Source of the DNA: a bacterium | GTDB lineage: Bacteria; Planctomycetota; Planctomycetia; Planctomycetales; Planctomycetaceae | Assembly: GCA_016124895.1 (NCBI GenBank) | Contig: WGMU01000114.1 | Span: 62,001-126,000 of the forward strand | Reading direction: 5' to 3' | DNA: 64,000 nt | In this document: one piece after another, positions 17,160 through 28,038 of the stretch | Layout of the letters: every line of letters begins with the position of its first letter | How positions within the stretch are numbered: position 1 is the stretch's first letter | Translations under genes and position numbers: made by a program | The notes under the pieces: model-generated | Told to the model about the DNA's origin: nothing | The model's database searches: none | What the model saw: only the letters and a program-made list of their open reading frames with translations

Positions 17160-20114
17160 ATGAAGCAAGTCATTGTCATTTCAGTCGTCGTGCTGCTGAG
17201 TCTGAATCCGGTGTCTGGTGCCGATCAGCCTTCACTGCGGGTGAAACCGCTTTCACCGGAAGACTCGCTGAAGTCGATGGTTGTACGGCCGGGCTTTCGA
17301 GTCGAACTCGTCGCGAGCGAACCTCTGATTCAGGATCCGGTCGCCGTTGATTTTGACGCGCAGGGACGGATGTATGTCATCCAGCTCCCGCCGTACAACG
17401 CCTACGCAGTGCCGGATTTCAAGGAGTCTGGCTCCATCGTTGTGCTCGAAGATGTCGACAACGACGGTCGCTGCGAGAAGAAGTCGGTTTTCGTCGACGA
17501 CTTAAAGTACCCAAGTGCGATTGCGTGCTGGGACGGCGGCGTGTTTGTCGGCGACGCTCCGGACCTGCTGTATCTCAAGGATACCGACGGCGATGGCCGG
17601 GCCGATCGTCGCGACGTCGTATTCAGCGGGTTTGCGACGGATAAGGCCGGCGAGTCGCATCTCAACTCGATCCGCTGGGGACTCGACAACCGCTTCCATC
17701 TGTCGACGAGCCTGGCGGGCGGCAACATCGTCGCGACGGCTGCGAAAGACGCGAAGCCAGTGTCCGTTCGCGGTCGCGGATTCATTTTCGATCCGCGCGA
17801 CCTGACGAAGTTCGAGCTGACATCAGGTGGTGGCCAACACGGCATGAGCATGGACAACTGGGGCCGCAAATTTACCTGCGGCAACAGCGAGCCCGGCCTG
17901 TCGTACATGTACGACGACCGCTACGTCGCCCGGAACCCGCAGCTTAAGGCTCCGGCGGTCATGGTCGACATCACGCCGGAGGGCAAGTTCACGCACCTGT
18001 TCCGCATCAGCCCGCCCGAGCCGTGGCGCGAACTGCGGACGACGCTCCGCCGTGAAGGCAAATTCCGAGGCTCGGACGAAGGCGGCAAGCCGTTCGGGTT
18101 CTTCACCGGGGCGACCGGAATCACGATCTATCGCGGTGACGCCTGGCCGGCGGAGTATCGCGGCAACGTGATTGTCGGCGAGGTCGCGAACAACCTCGTT
18201 TACCGGGCACGCCTCGAACCGAACGGCGTCGGCGTGACGGCGGTTCGGGCGGACGAAGACGCCGAATTTCTGGCAGCGAAGGACATCTGGTTCCGACCCG
18301 TGCAGTTTGCGAATGCACCTGACGGGACGCTTTATATTCTCGATATGTATCGCGAGCTGATCGAGGGAGCCGCGTTTCTGCCGCCGGAGTTTCTTCAAAC
18401 GCTGGATGCGATGAGCGGGCACGATCGCGGCCGCATTTACCGCATTGCTCCGGCGGACTTCTCCAGTCGACGCGGGCAGTCAGACCTCGGTGATGCGTCG
18501 ACGGCCGAACTCGTCCGTCTGCTCGAACATTCCAACTGCTGGCACCGTGACACGGCTTCGCGGCTGCTCTATCAGCGGCAGGATTCGTCGCCGGTTCCGG
18601 CACTGGAAGAACTGGCCGTCAGCTCGGCACTGGCGGAAGGCCGCGCCGCCGCGTTGACGTCGCTGGCTGGCCTCGATGCGCTCGAAGAAGCGACGCTGCT
18701 GACGGCTCTCGACGATGCGTCGCCGCAGGTCCGAGCACATTCGCTGCGGCTGGCCGAGTCGCTCGCCCCGCGGTCTCAGGCGATTCGTGCGAAGCTCGCC
18801 GCGATGACCGAGGACGGCTCTTTGACCGTCCGTTATCAGCTCGCCTTTTCGCTCGGAGCCGCTCCCGGATCGACCGCGACGCAGGCGCTGGTGAAGATTG
18901 CGTTGCAGGACTCAGGCAACAGTTGGATGCGGCTGGCGGTACTCAGCTCGCTGCAGCAGAACGCGGGGACGGCTTTCGAGTCGCTCGCCGCCGACGCTGC
19001 TTTTCGACAGAGCCCGCATGGAACAACTCTGCTATCGACGCTCGCCGAGCAGGTCGGCGGAGCTGGCAACGAAGGTGAGATCGCTCTGATTGTTCGGGCC
19101 GTTGCCGGGCTGCCCGAATCCGAAACGTCGCTCAAGGAGACACTTGTCAAAGCGCTCGTCGCGCGGCAGAACGATGCTGGTCGCAAGAAGCTGCTGGCTG
19201 CTGCGGGAGGACAGACATCCGAACTGCTGGCCGGCGTGGTCGCTGCTGCAAAGGCCATGGCGATTGACTCGAAGGCCGACGAGGGGAAACGCGCGGCTGC
19301 TGTTCAAAACCTGCGCCTGGCGGGATTCCCGGAAGTCCGGCCGCTGCTGGAGAAACTGCTGCAGCCTGGCGAACCGCTGGCTGTTCAGGCGGCGGCGATC
19401 GAGTCCGCGGCGGCGTTCCGTGACGGCGGCGTTGCGGAACTGCTGCTGGATGCCTGGCCGGTTCTCAGTCCGGGGCTGCGCACGCGAGCCGGCGAGACAC
19501 TGCTGTCTCGCCCGGCATGGCTCGATCGCTTTCTAACGGCCGTTGAAGATGGAATCGTCAAGCCATTCGACGTCCCTGCCGCCCGAGTCGATCTGCTGCG
19601 CCGGCATCCGGATGCCGATGTGGCGGCGCGAGTGAATCGTCTGTTTGTTGTCTCGCGATCTTCGCGGCAGGAAGTCGTCGACCAGTACAAGGCAGCTTTG
19701 AAGGCAACGGGCGATTCGCAGCGAGGTAAGGAAGTCTTCAAAAAGAACTGCTCGGCATGCCATCAACTGGAAGGCGTCGGGCGTCGGATTGGTGCCGAGC
19801 TGAAGGGTATCCGTCAGCGGGGAATGGCGTCTGTCCTGTTGAACATTCTGGATCCGAATCGCGAAGTGAAGCCGGAGTTTCTCGCCTACACATTGCTGAC
19901 GACGGATGGCCGCTCGGTCGCGGGCATGATTGGTTCGGAAACCGCGAATGATCTCGTCATCCGGCAGTTGGACGGAACGGACACCGAAGTGCGTCGAGCG
20001 GACATCGAACTGCTCCAGAATTCCGGCCTGTCTTTCATGCCGGAAGGTCTGGAGAAAACGGTTTCGATCGAGCAGATGGCCGATCTTCTGAGCTATCTGA
20101 ATTCACTCGAATAA
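17160..20114 (+). CDS. PVC-type heme-binding dehydrogenase-like protein with HEAT repeats
   Basis: A 984-residue secreted protein. The ATG at 17160 opens a signal peptide (MKQVIVISVVVLLSLNPVSG). Residues about 35-430 form a propeller of the planctomycete putative membrane-bound dehydrogenase type: MVVRPGFRVELVASEP, VLEDVDNDGRCEKKSVF, ITIYRGDAWP. A long alpha-helical HEAT-like region follows (about 440-840). The cytochrome c domain shows CSACHQLEGVG near residue 864 and ends QMADLLSYLNSLE. It shares architecture with the proteins at 1783 and 28060 but is single-gene. Expected to be an exported redox enzyme; substrate unknown. Confidence 0.87.
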   Translation: MKQVIVISVVVLLSLNPVSGADQPSLRVKPLSPEDSLKSMVVRPGFRVELVASEPLIQDPVAVDFDAQGRMYVIQLPPYNAYAVPDFKESGSIVVLEDVDNDGRCEKKSVFVDDLKYPSAIACWDGGVFVGDAPDLLYLKDTDGDGRADRRDVVFSGFATDKAGESHLNSIRWGLDNRFHLSTSLAGGNIVATAAKDAKPVSVRGRGFIFDPRDLTKFELTSGGGQHGMSMDNWGRKFTCGNSEPGLSYMYDDRYVARNPQLKAPAVMVDITPEGKFTHLFRISPPEPWRELRTTLRREGKFRGSDEGGKPFGFFTGATGITIYRGDAWPAEYRGNVIVGEVANNLVYRARLEPNGVGVTAVRADEDAEFLAAKDIWFRPVQFANAPDGTLYILDMYRELIEGAAFLPPEFLQTLDAMSGHDRGRIYRIAPADFSSRRGQSDLGDASTAELVRLLEHSNCWHRDTASRLLYQRQDSSPVPALEELAVSSALAEGRAAALTSLAGLDALEEATLLTALDDASPQVRAHSLRLAESLAPRSQAIRAKLAAMTEDGSLTVRYQLAFSLGAAPGSTATQALVKIALQDSGNSWMRLAVLSSLQQNAGTAFESLAADAAFRQSPHGTTLLSTLAEQVGGAGNEGEIALIVRAVAGLPESETSLKETLVKALVARQNDAGRKKLLAAAGGQTSELLAGVVAAAKAMAIDSKADEGKRAAAVQNLRLAGFPEVRPLLEKLLQPGEPLAVQAAAIESAAAFRDGGVAELLLDAWPVLSPGLRTRAGETLLSRPAWLDRFLTAVEDGIVKPFDVPAARVDLLRRHPDADVAARVNRLFVVSRSSRQEVVDQYKAALKATGDSQRGKEVFKKNCSACHQLEGVGRRIGAELKGIRQRGMASVLLNILDPNREVKPEFLAYTLLTTDGRSVAGMIGSETANDLVIRQLDGTDTEVRRADIELLQNSGLSFMPEGLEKTVSIEQMADLLSYLNSLE

Positions 20115-20243
20115 CGATTGCTGGATGCCTTGTTCTGTCAATCTTCAGCAGCCTGTCCGTGCCGTTTGAGAGGCGTTGCGGGTGTTCTGGCCCCCAACTA
20201 AAGTTCGACCTCGACGCAGTTTTCATACGGAGAGACCGAACGC

Positions 20244-20750
20244 ATGCGCCCGCAGCCGATTTACGATCTGGATCAGCTTGACCTCAATTTCGACAAGCCG
20301 TTGTACGACATCAACGAGATCCGCAAGATCAATCCGCAGCGGCACGAGATGGAGCAATTGACTGGCGTCGTTTATATCGACCGCGAAAACGACGGTCTGA
20401 TCGGCTTCAAGGACATCACCGATCAGGAGTTCTGGATTCAGGGTCACATGCCCGGTTTTCCGCTGATGCCTGGCGTCGTGCTCTGTGAATGTGCCGCTCA
20501 ACTGGCCGGCTTCTACGCCCGCAAGTACCAGCTTCTGGCGGGCGACTTTCTCGGCTTTGGCGGAATGAGCGACGTGCGGTTCCGTGCTCCCGTCTTCCCG
20601 AACTCGCGACTGGTTCTGATGGCCAAAGTGGAAAGCGTCCGCGCTGGCCGCCGCGCCGAGTTCGCCTTTCAGGGCTACGTCGACGGCAAGCTGGTCTTCA
20701 GCGGCACGATGATCGGCGTCCCGATTCACCGCGATCAGAAGATCGACTGA
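20244..20750 (+). CDS. FabZ-like 3-hydroxyacyl-ACP dehydratase
   Basis: A 168-residue hot-dog protein. The catalytic block is GHMPGFPLMPGVVLCECAAQ near residues 70-90: the histidine in GHMPG and the glutamate in CECAAQ correspond to the FabZ/FabA pair. A GGAG precedes the ATG. The N-terminal 45 residues (DQLDLNFDKPLYDINEIRK) are longer and more hydrophilic than in canonical FabZ, as seen in many planctomycete FabA/Z-like proteins. It is not next to fatty-acid genes, so a specialised acyl substrate is possible. Confidence 0.82.
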   Translation: MRPQPIYDLDQLDLNFDKPLYDINEIRKINPQRHEMEQLTGVVYIDRENDGLIGFKDITDQEFWIQGHMPGFPLMPGVVLCECAAQLAGFYARKYQLLAGDFLGFGGMSDVRFRAPVFPNSRLVLMAKVESVRAGRRAEFAFQGYVDGKLVFSGTMIGVPIHRDQKID

Positions 20751-20770
20751 TCGTTCAGGCAGACATGTCT

Positions 20771-20912
20771 TCTGACGCAAAAACGCTGAGTCGCAAAGAA
20801 TCGCGAAGAGAATGCCGGGTCAGGTGCCCTCAGTTGTGGAGTTCTGAATCGCGTCGATCTCTTACGGAGTAAACTCCTGCTGCTTTGCGTCCCTTGTCGC
20901 CTTCGCGTCAGA
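20771..20912. repeat. Diverged palindromic repeat
   Basis: Arms tctgacgcaaaaacgctgag (20771) and cccttgtcgccttcgcgtca (ending about 20912) are imperfectly complementary and resemble the element at 5905-5967. The inner sequence is unrelated. Confidence 0.55.
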
Positions 20913-20992
20913 GATTGAACCTGCTTTGCTCACATTGAGTACCCGTCATGCTGCTATGCGATTATTCGCCCTCTATCTGCTGAGTTCGTTCG

Positions 20993-23900
20993 ATGGCCGA
21001 CGTGTGGGAATTCTGGATCGACGTCGGAGGCACATTTACCGACTGCATCGCACGCAGTCCGGACAATCAGCTCCTGACTGCGAAGGTACTCAGTTCTGGG
21101 ATTACAAAGGGGCAGGTCGACGAGATTGTCGGCACCGATCGGCTCGTTGACGAAACTCGGCGCGGAGATACAGACGGCTTCTGGGCTGGCTACAGGATTC
21201 GATTTCTCGACGCTCACGGACAGGCAGTGCATCAGGGCGTTGTCCGAACGTCTTCTGCAGCGCGGCGGATGCTGCAGATCGAGCAGCCTCTGCCGGAGAC
21301 CGTTCGTCCCGGCATGGCTTATGAACTCGATGCCGAGCAAGAGGCGCCGATTCTCGCGATCCGTTGGCTGCTTGGGCTGAAGCGCGACGCTGTGATCCCA
21401 CGCGTCTCGGTCAGGCTGGGCACAACGCGCGGCACGAACGCACTGCTGACACGAAGCGGAGCCCGCACGGCGTTCATCACGACGAAGGGTTTCGCGGATG
21501 TTCTGCTGATCGGGAATCAGGATCGTCCGCGGCTGTTTGACCTCGCGATCAAAAAACCGGATCCGCTGTTCGAGCGAGTGGTCGAGATCGACGAGCGGCT
21601 CGCGGCCGATGGTTCTGTGCTGCGGGCTCCCGACCGGGAAACCGTGCGGCGGCAGCTTGAGGAACTGCGGACGACCGGCGTCGAATCAATCGCGATCTGC
21701 CTGTTGCACTCGTTCGCCAACCTGCAGCATGAGTACCTGGTCGAGGAGATCGCACGTGACGTCGGCTTCACGGAGGTCAGCACGTCGAGCCGTCTGGCGC
21801 CGCTGATCCGCATTGTCTCACGCGGTGACACGACGGTCATGGACGCGTATCTCAACCCGATCCTGCGCGACTACGTACGGAAGCTGCGAGACTCTCTGGG
21901 CGACAGCGACCTGCGGCTGATGACGTCGGCTGGTGGACTCGTCGACGCGGACAGCTTTGTCGGCAAAGACAGCATCCTGTCCGGGCCCGCGGGCGGAGTC
22001 ATCGGCTTTTCCCGTGTCGCTCAGCAGGCGGGTTTTGAGAAGTCGATCGGCTTTGACATGGGCGGGACCAGTACCGACGTCTCGCGCTTCGACGGTCGTT
22101 ATGAGCTGGAGTTTGAGACTCAGAAAGCCGGTGTCCGCATTGTCTCGCCGATGCTGGCCATCGAGACCGTCGCGGCGGGCGGTGGCAGTATCTGCGGGTT
22201 CGATGGCGTGAAACTGTTTGTCGGTCCACAGAGCGCCGGGGCGGATCCCGGGCCTGCCTGTTACGGCCGCGGTGGTCCACTGACAGTGACCGACATCAAT
22301 GTTGTTCTCGGTCGAGTGCTGCCCGAGCACTTCCCGTTTCCGCTGCATCTGGAACGCGTGCAATCGCAGCTCGAATCGCTGTGCGACGAGACCGCCGCGT
22401 CGCCGCTCGGCCAGCGTTACTCGCCCATCGAACTCGCTGACGGTTTCCGGCAGATCGCCAATGCGAACATGGTGCGAGCCATCCGTCGCATTTCGGTCGC
22501 AAAGGGCTACGACCCGGCCGACTACGTGCTTGTGAGTTTCGGCGGAGCTGGTTCGCAGCACGCTTGCGCGCTCGCTCGATCGCTGGGCACTCCGCGCGTA
22601 CTCATTCATCCGTACTCGGGAATCCTCAGTGCCTACGGGATCGGACTCGCCGATGTCCGCCGCTTCGCAGAACGCTCGATCCTGGCCGAACTGAATCCGT
22701 CCGAACTGTCGCACATCGAAGCCGTCTTCTCCGAGCTGGCCGCCGAAGCGCGAGCGGAAGTCGAACGCGAAGGGCTCCCGGCTGAGCAGATCGAGTTGCC
22801 GGTCCGGTCGCTCGAACTGCGATATCGCGGCACCGAGTCATCCATCCTGATTCTCGAACCCGACGACAGCGACTGGCGGTCGGCGTTCGAGGTTCAGCAC
22901 GAGCAGCTTTACGGATATCGGCACGCGTCGCGTTCGCTGGAGGCGCTCGTCGCGCGAGTTGAAGTCGTCGGCCGAATGCTCGACCCACCAGACACTATTG
23001 CCGAACGAAGACCACGTCAGCCCGAGCCATCATCTGTCACAGCCGCGTGGTTCGATGGCGAAGAACTCGAATGTGGTGTCTTCCTGCGAGCAGACCTGCG
23101 CAGCGGCGACGAAATCACTGGCCCGGCCATCGTCTGCGAACCAACCTCGACCGTCGTCATCGACCCCGGCTGGATTGCCACGATCGAACCCCGCGGCGAA
23201 CTCCTGCTGACCGATCACACACGACCGGGTGCCACTGCCGGCCTGCCAGAGCAGGCAAGCACTGCCGGGCAAGCCGGCAGTGGCACCCAGACTCTCAACT
23301 CTGGACCCTCGACTCTGGACTCCTCTCCCGATCCCGTTCTGCTCGAAATCTTCAACAACCTGTTCGCGTCCATTGCCGAGCAGATGGGCGTCACCCTGCA
23401 GAAGACGTCGTTCTCGACGAACGTCAAAGAGCGGCTCGATTTCAGTTGTGCGATCTTCACCCCGACGGGCGATCTGGTCGTCAACGCGCCGCACATTCCC
23501 GTTCACCTCGGGGCGATGAGCGAGACGGTCAAGCAATTGCTCGCAGAGGTTCCGGACATGGCCCCCGGCGATGTGTATGTCACCAACGACCCGTTCCGTG
23601 GCGGCTCACACCTTCCCGATGTGACGGTGATTACGCCGGTGCATGATCCGTCGAGTGGCCAACTGATCTTCCTGACCGCCAGCCGTGCTCATCATGCCGA
23701 GATCGGCGGCATCGTGCCGGGAAGTATGCCGCCGTTTTCGAAAACACTGGCCGAAGAAGGCGTTCTGATTCGCAGCTTCCGGCTGGTTGCGGGCGGTGAA
23801 TCGCGCGAGGACGAACTGCGGGAACTGCTCTCCAGCGGGCCGTACCCGAGTCGTTCTGTCGAGGACAATCTGGCCGATGTGTCCGCTCAGGTCGCGGCGA

Positions 23901-24868
23901 ACAATGTCGGCGTGCGGCAGCTTCGAGAACTGGTCGAGCGGTACTCGCTGGCGGTCGTCCACGCCTACATGCACCACATCCAGGCGGCGGCTGCGGCCAA
24001 GATGCGGCTCGCCCTGACGCGGCTCGACGACGGCACGTACCAGCGAACCGACCATCTCGACGACGGAGCGTCGATCAGCGTTGCCATCGAGATTCACGGT
24101 GACTCAGCGACAGTCGATTTCACCGGCACGGGGCCGGTGCTCGATACGAACCTCAACGCGAACCGAGCCATCGTGACGGCGGCGGTGCTGTACGTGTTCC
24201 GCTGCCTGATTGACGAGGACATCCCGCTCAACAGCGGCGTCCTGGAACCTGTCCAGATCGTCCTGCCCGAGTGTCTGCTCAACCCGCCGTCACACGACGA
24301 TCCGGCAGACTGCGTTGCCATCGTCGGTGGTAACGTCGAGACGTCGCAACGCGTTGTCGACGTCCTGCTGGGAGCGCTCGGGCTCGCGGCCGCCAGCCAG
24401 GGCACGATGAACAATCTGACGTTCGGCGACGGCACGTTCGGCTATTACGAAACGATCTGTGGCGGCAGCGGTGCGACACCCGGCGCCGACGGCGCCGACG
24501 CCGTGCATACTCACATGACAAACACGCGTCTGACTGACGCCGAAGTCATCGAACGCCGCTACCCGGTCCGTCTGCACGAGTTCTCAATCCGCCGCGGTTC
24601 CGGCGGATCGGGAAAACATCGCGGCGGCGACGGTATCGTCCGCCGCATCGAATTCCTGAAACCCCTGACCGTCTCGCTGCTGACTCAACGCCGAGGAGAG
24701 TACGCTCCCTTCGGCCTCAACGGCGGCAGCAACGGAGCCATCGGCCACAACACCCTGCAGCGAGCCGGCAGCAACGAAGTCGAACAGCTCGCAGGCCGCG
24801 CCCGAGTCGACATCAACGCCGGCGACATCCTCACCATCGAAACCCCGGGCGGCGGCGGCTGGGGCTGA
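20993..24868 (+). CDS. Fused HyuA-HyuB hydantoinase/5-oxoprolinase
   Basis: A 1291-residue ATP-dependent amidohydrolase in which subunits often encoded separately are joined. The HyuA part (about 1-742) has the nucleotide motifs DVGGTFTDC near residue 10 and [16 protein letters not shown] near 353. The HyuB part (about 780-1291) begins [20 protein letters not shown] and contains [14 protein letters not shown] and ends [10 protein letters not shown]. Candidate reactions are opening of 5-oxoproline, hydantoin or acetone/acetophenone carboxylation-like steps. The linker, residues about 745-766, is encoded by a palindromic repeat (23227-23288) followed by a low-complexity Ser/Thr/Leu tract. No proteins of the same pathway adjoin. 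Confidence 0.9.
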   Translation: MADVWEFWIDVGGTFTDCIARSPDNQLLTAKVLSSGITKGQVDEIVGTDRLVDETRRGDTDGFWAGYRIRFLDAHGQAVHQGVVRTSSAARRMLQIEQPLPETVRPGMAYELDAEQEAPILAIRWLLGLKRDAVIPRVSVRLGTTRGTNALLTRSGARTAFITTKGFADVLLIGNQDRPRLFDLAIKKPDPLFERVVEIDERLAADGSVLRAPDRETVRRQLEELRTTGVESIAICLLHSFANLQHEYLVEEIARDVGFTEVSTSSRLAPLIRIVSRGDTTVMDAYLNPILRDYVRKLRDSLGDSDLRLMTSAGGLVDADSFVGKDSILSGPAGGVIGFSRVAQQAGFEKSIGFDMGGTSTDVSRFDGRYELEFETQKAGVRIVSPMLAIETVAAGGGSICGFDGVKLFVGPQSAGADPGPACYGRGGPLTVTDINVVLGRVLPEHFPFPLHLERVQSQLESLCDETAASPLGQRYSPIELADGFRQIANANMVRAIRRISVAKGYDPADYVLVSFGGAGSQHACALARSLGTPRVLIHPYSGILSAYGIGLADVRRFAERSILAELNPSELSHIEAVFSELAAEARAEVEREGLPAEQIELPVRSLELRYRGTESSILILEPDDSDWRSAFEVQHEQLYGYRHASRSLEALVARVEVVGRMLDPPDTIAERRPRQPEPSSVTAAWFDGEELECGVFLRADLRSGDEITGPAIVCEPTSTVVIDPGWIATIEPRGELLLTDHTRPGATAGLPEQASTAGQAGSGTQTLNSGPSTLDSSPDPVLLEIFNNLFASIAEQMGVTLQKTSFSTNVKERLDFSCAIFTPTGDLVVNAPHIPVHLGAMSETVKQLLAEVPDMAPGDVYVTNDPFRGGSHLPDVTVITPVHDPSSGQLIFLTASRAHHAEIGGIVPGSMPPFSKTLAEEGVLIRSFRLVAGGESREDELRELLSSGPYPSRSVEDNLADVSAQVAANNVGVRQLRELVERYSLAVVHAYMHHIQAAAAAKMRLALTRLDDGTYQRTDHLDDGASISVAIEIHGDSATVDFTGTGPVLDTNLNANRAIVTAAVLYVFRCLIDEDIPLNSGVLEPVQIVLPECLLNPPSHDDPADCVAIVGGNVETSQRVVDVLLGALGLAAASQGTMNNLTFGDGTFGYYETICGGSGATPGADGADAVHTHMTNTRLTDAEVIERRYPVRLHEFSIRRGSGGSGKHRGGDGIVRRIEFLKPLTVSLLTQRRGEYAPFGLNGGSNGAIGHNTLQRAGSNEVEQLAGRARVDINAGDILTIETPGGGGWG
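23227..23288. repeat. Palindromic repeat embedded in the hyuAB coding sequence
   Basis: Arms at 23227-23247 and 23268-23288 pair at 20 of 21 positions (left arm starts gggtgccactgccggc). Its length of 62 bp keeps the surrounding frame open and it encodes a Gly/Ala/Thr-rich linker. It resembles the intergenic repeat at 44989-45063, which also begins gtgccactg. Confidence 0.8.
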
Positions 24869-25064
24869 CAGCCTGCCTGCTGGATGAACTCTTGATTTCT
24901 AAATGCCAGAGACAACACTTGCGGAATTCGTGTCCTGCATAAATGACATGGCTGTCATTAAGAAACCTGTTGCACACGCACCGAGTCGGTCTTGATTGCC
25001 CTCGTGGTTCTGCGGGCTGTCTCCGCGTAACGCATCAAGCGACAACCGTCAGGCGGACTCAGGT

Positions 25065-25280
25065 CTGATCAAACAGGCCAGCCCGGCACTGCGGACCGTC
25101 GTGATCGAAGCAGCGCACCGGCTGATCCGTCACGAAGTTCGCTGGCACACCTTCGCCGGACGCCTGCGAGCTGCCGGCAAGCCCGGCAGCGTCGTGGCCG
25201 CGGCGGTCGGCAACCGCTGGATACGCTGGCTGTACCACCGGCTCATCGAACACGCTTTGCCACCGGCCGTGACAGCCTGA
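25065..25280 (+). pseudogene. IS110-family transposase C-terminal remnant
   Basis: About 70 codons resemble the end of IS110/IS116-type transposases: QASPALRTVVIEAAHRLIR, then FAGRLRAAGKPGSVVAAAV and WIRWLYHRL. The catalytic N-terminal DEDD domain and central part are absent, and upstream sequence is unrelated. It marks a decayed insertion next to the OLD-family gene. Confidence 0.75.
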
Positions 25281-25554
25281 GCCCCGATCAGAAAACACAG
25301 AGCCGATGACCTCTGCGACCCACTGACTGAATTGCAACCACAATCTCCGAGGAACCACTGACGACCATTCCTTCCGCTGCGCTGGTGAGCTCGAGTCCGG
25401 CCTGGGCGGCCTCTGATGTCCGCTCGCACGTAGGTGGGGCAGCCAGCGCATCAGGAAGCACCCACATGGGCTATCCCCGCCTGCCAGTACCGGCTCCGGA
25501 GAGACGCTCGGATAGAAGAATGGGAACGGCGGCAGAAACTCCTCAGAAAACACG
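25281..25554. other. Intergenic segment of the accessory islet
   Basis: No recognised gene. A 30-codon ORF (25466-25558) has GC-rich third positions and an ATGA overlap with the next ORF, but is too short to call as a gene. Confidence 0.4.
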
Positions 25555-25923
25555 ATGACGATGGCGGCGAGGTTCCCCAATGCCTGGTCTCCACACCAGT
25601 CCGGCCTGCTGGCAGCCGTCCTGAAAGAAAACCGTCGCTACCAGTCCATCCGCAACCCGCGTTTGATCGAGCAGTACCGTCTCCGAAAGGTCAAAGGCGA
25701 GTGGCGCTGCAGCGACGAACTCAGCCAGCAAACCGGCGGCCTGACCTGCGCCGAGATGATCACCCTTGCTGAACAAGCCAGCCTGCGCCACGCCCTGTGG
25801 ACGATGGGAGAATCCATCGCCACCCTCTTCGAGCAGGTCATCGAACGAACTCCCGCCCTGCTGACTCTCCCCACCACCACCGGCCCCACCTGGTCCGAGA
25901 TCACGTCACGATGGACCCCGTAA
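25555..25923 (+). CDS. Hypothetical protein, unrecognised
   Basis: A 122-residue ORF with third-position GC strongly biased, as in the surrounding genes, so it is probably translated (or a recently silenced fragment). Visible features: a basic start (AVLKENRRYQSIRNPRLIEQ), a CxxE-type segment (GGLTCAEMITLAEQASLR) and a C-terminal GPTWSEITSRW. I recognise no family. It lies between the IS110 remnant and the OLD-family gene; its TAA stop ends three bases before the left inverted repeat at 25926. Could be a fragment of a larger gene. Confidence 0.5.
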   Translation: MTMAARFPNAWSPHQSGLLAAVLKENRRYQSIRNPRLIEQYRLRKVKGEWRCSDELSQQTGGLTCAEMITLAEQASLRHALWTMGESIATLFEQVIERTPALLTLPTTTGPTWSEITSRWTP

Positions 25924-25925
25924 AC

Positions 25926-25947
25926 GTAGGCCGGACCAAGCGCAGCG
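25926..25947 (+). repeat. Left copy of inverted repeat flanking the OLD-family gene
   Basis: Sequence gtaggccggaccaagcgcag and two further bases. Its inverse-complement partner is at 28039-28063, identical over gtaggccggaccaag and again over gcgcagcg after a 3-base insertion (gag). Confidence 0.75.
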
Positions 25948-25978
25948 CCGTTCCGGCAAAGCCAAGATCAACCGCAAC

Positions 25979-27934
25979 TTATTGATCTCGAAGACGAAGA
26001 GCGGTGGTTATCAACCGGAATAGTTCTCGGACCTGCTCGTCAACAGCCTCGTCCACCAGTGGAGAATCAAACTGTTTTTCCACGACGTGATACGCCACCG
26101 CACGTTTGCTAGGGACTCCGACGCCCTTCGCCTCACACCAATCTTCGAGACGTCGCGGACGATTGGGGCGTGGCAAGTCCTCTGCTGTGATCTCCGCGTG
26201 GCATCCAGATCGTCGCAACTCTTCCTGCACCGCAGCAAGGTACGCATCGATTCGCAGGTAGTCTTCGATGACTGTTTCCTCGCCGTCGACTTGGGGGAGT
26301 TCGAGGATCATCTCACGGGCCACATGGGCTTCTGCGATCTTGGCCTTCATTTTTCGACCGGCATCATCGCCGTCGACCAGATACGCCGTCCTGACTGATT
26401 CATTGTTCAAGATTGCTATTTCGCCTGATGTGCTGCTTGAAAGCCCAGGCACAACTTGGAAACCGAGGCTGTCGAGTTTCAGCGTGGCTTTCAGGATCGC
26501 CGGAACGAGAATCAAATCCGCTGCGCCCTCCGCAATCAACGCATATCTCATCGGCAGGAATGCCAAGGTCTGAGCGCCCATCGAAAACAACAGAGGGGAG
26601 AATCCAGGGCGTCGAGAGTCCCAAAAGTAGTTTTCGACCGTGCTGTGCGGATCCTCTGTCGCAACCATCCTGACTCCCGATCCAAGATCCTCAGGCAAAC
26701 AGCCGATCGAATGCGTCGTGTAGACTACCTTTGATGCAAGTCGCTGCTTTGCCAGCACTTGGACAAGATCGGCTTGGCCGTCGTAGTGGAGGTGACGCTC
26801 AACCTCATCAATCAAGACGATCGGACGGCATTTCGATGCCGGTTGCCGCGCAAGAAACAACAGGAGTGCTACAAATTGCCGGAGACCATCACTCCGTTCG
26901 ATGACTTTGACATACTCGCCCTTCTCCGAACGAAGAAGAAGCTGAAGTCGGTAACCGTCCAACTCAAGGCTGAGTGACAGCTTGTCTTGGGTCCATGACT
27001 TCTGCAGCAAGTCCGTCAGCTTTATCTCAGCCCTTTCGAGCAGTGTCTTTACTCTGCCTCTATCGTCGTTGGACTGGGCCGCATAAAGATCATTCAGTTC
27101 TAGCGAACTCGCATGTGCCAGATTCTGCAACGCGATGGGAATCTCGTTTCGCCAGATCTTCTTCTTGGCGTCTTCCGTCCGAAAGAATTCATTCAAGTCG
27201 TATTCAGATTCCAGTTCTCGATCTTCATTGCTGAAGAAGAGTATTTCTGGCTGTCGCTTGCTCAGGACTGCAGCGGCGCGATCCGAAGGGGATTCCATCG
27301 ACTCATTCGCGTGCAATTCCGAAAGTCGACCCGCGACCGTGTCCATTCCGGCTTCTTGAGCCGACGTTACAGCAGTTGCAATCTTGTCAAGGACACGACG
27401 TGCCAGATCGTCGTCGTCAGATTCCAGTTCAGCCGCAAGATCACGCAGCGTTTCAATCAGACGGTCGTCTTCCTGAGACTCAACCCGGTCGTCCGCTTTC
27501 TCGTTCGATCCCTGCTTGTTTTCAATCGCAGAGACGAGTTCGATTCGAACAGTTTCTCTCAACTCAATCGATCGGCGAGGCAACGGCTTCAGTGAGTAAA
27601 ACGCCGCACCATCTACCGTTTTCTCGATCGCGTACCAGCGGAGTCCCTTGGCCTCTGGGATCTCCTTCAATGCTTCGCGATCACCGTCGTCGACCGCGAA
27701 TGTCCATTCCGCGACGGTGTGTCGCTTCTCCAGAGTGATCCCTCGTGTCAATTCCTGAGAACCACCAGCGGCGACGAATGGCTCTCTGTGATTGAAGTGG
27801 CGTAAACATCGCAGGAGTGAGGTCTTTCCAGCCTCATTTGGGCCAACGATCGCAACTAGCTTCTCACTCAGATTGATCTTCGTGTGTTTCGCAAATCGCT
27901 TGTAGCCGCTCAGTTCAAACCAAACTAACTGCAT
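25979..27934 (-). CDS. OLD-family ATP-dependent nuclease (AAA ATPase plus TOPRIM)
   Basis: A 651-residue protein with a strong AAGGAAGG six to seven bases before its ATG. N-terminal ABC/SMC-like ATPase: Walker A GPNEAGKTS (residues 31-39), signature-like RSDGLRQF, Walker B IVLIDEVERHLHYDG and switch histidine VVYTTHS. The C-terminal TOPRIM domain has the acidic motifs LIAEGAADLIL and YLVDGDDAGRKM, so a metal-dependent nuclease activity is expected. OLD proteins interfere with phages or plasmids. No UvrD-like helicase partner adjoins, so it is a solitary OLD rather than a Gabija pair. Its third-position GC is clearly lower than in the flanking genes, which suggests acquisition. Inverted repeats bracket it. 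Confidence 0.88.
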   Translation of the reverse strand: MQLVWFELSGYKRFAKHTKINLSEKLVAIVGPNEAGKTSLLRCLRHFNHREPFVAAGGSQELTRGITLEKRHTVAEWTFAVDDGDREALKEIPEAKGLRWYAIEKTVDGAAFYSLKPLPRRSIELRETVRIELVSAIENKQGSNEKADDRVESQEDDRLIETLRDLAAELESDDDDLARRVLDKIATAVTSAQEAGMDTVAGRLSELHANESMESPSDRAAAVLSKRQPEILFFSNEDRELESEYDLNEFFRTEDAKKKIWRNEIPIALQNLAHASSLELNDLYAAQSNDDRGRVKTLLERAEIKLTDLLQKSWTQDKLSLSLELDGYRLQLLLRSEKGEYVKVIERSDGLRQFVALLLFLARQPASKCRPIVLIDEVERHLHYDGQADLVQVLAKQRLASKVVYTTHSIGCLPEDLGSGVRMVATEDPHSTVENYFWDSRRPGFSPLLFSMGAQTLAFLPMRYALIAEGAADLILVPAILKATLKLDSLGFQVVPGLSSSTSGEIAILNNESVRTAYLVDGDDAGRKMKAKIAEAHVAREMILELPQVDGEETVIEDYLRIDAYLAAVQEELRRSGCHAEITAEDLPRPNRPRRLEDWCEAKGVGVPSKRAVAYHVVEKQFDSPLVDEAVDEQVRELFRLITTALRLRDQ

Positions 27935-28038
27935 CTCAAACCTTCCTTCTACTACGCCAGTTGACTACGGCGATTGTAAGCAGAAGGATTCCTATGTGCA
28001 TGTCGGCGACTGTCAGACGCATACTGCCTGAGCGGAGT

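Noticed and set aside
25979-27934. Gabija (GajAB) system
   Set aside because: The OLD-like gene has no adjacent UvrD/GajB-type helicase.
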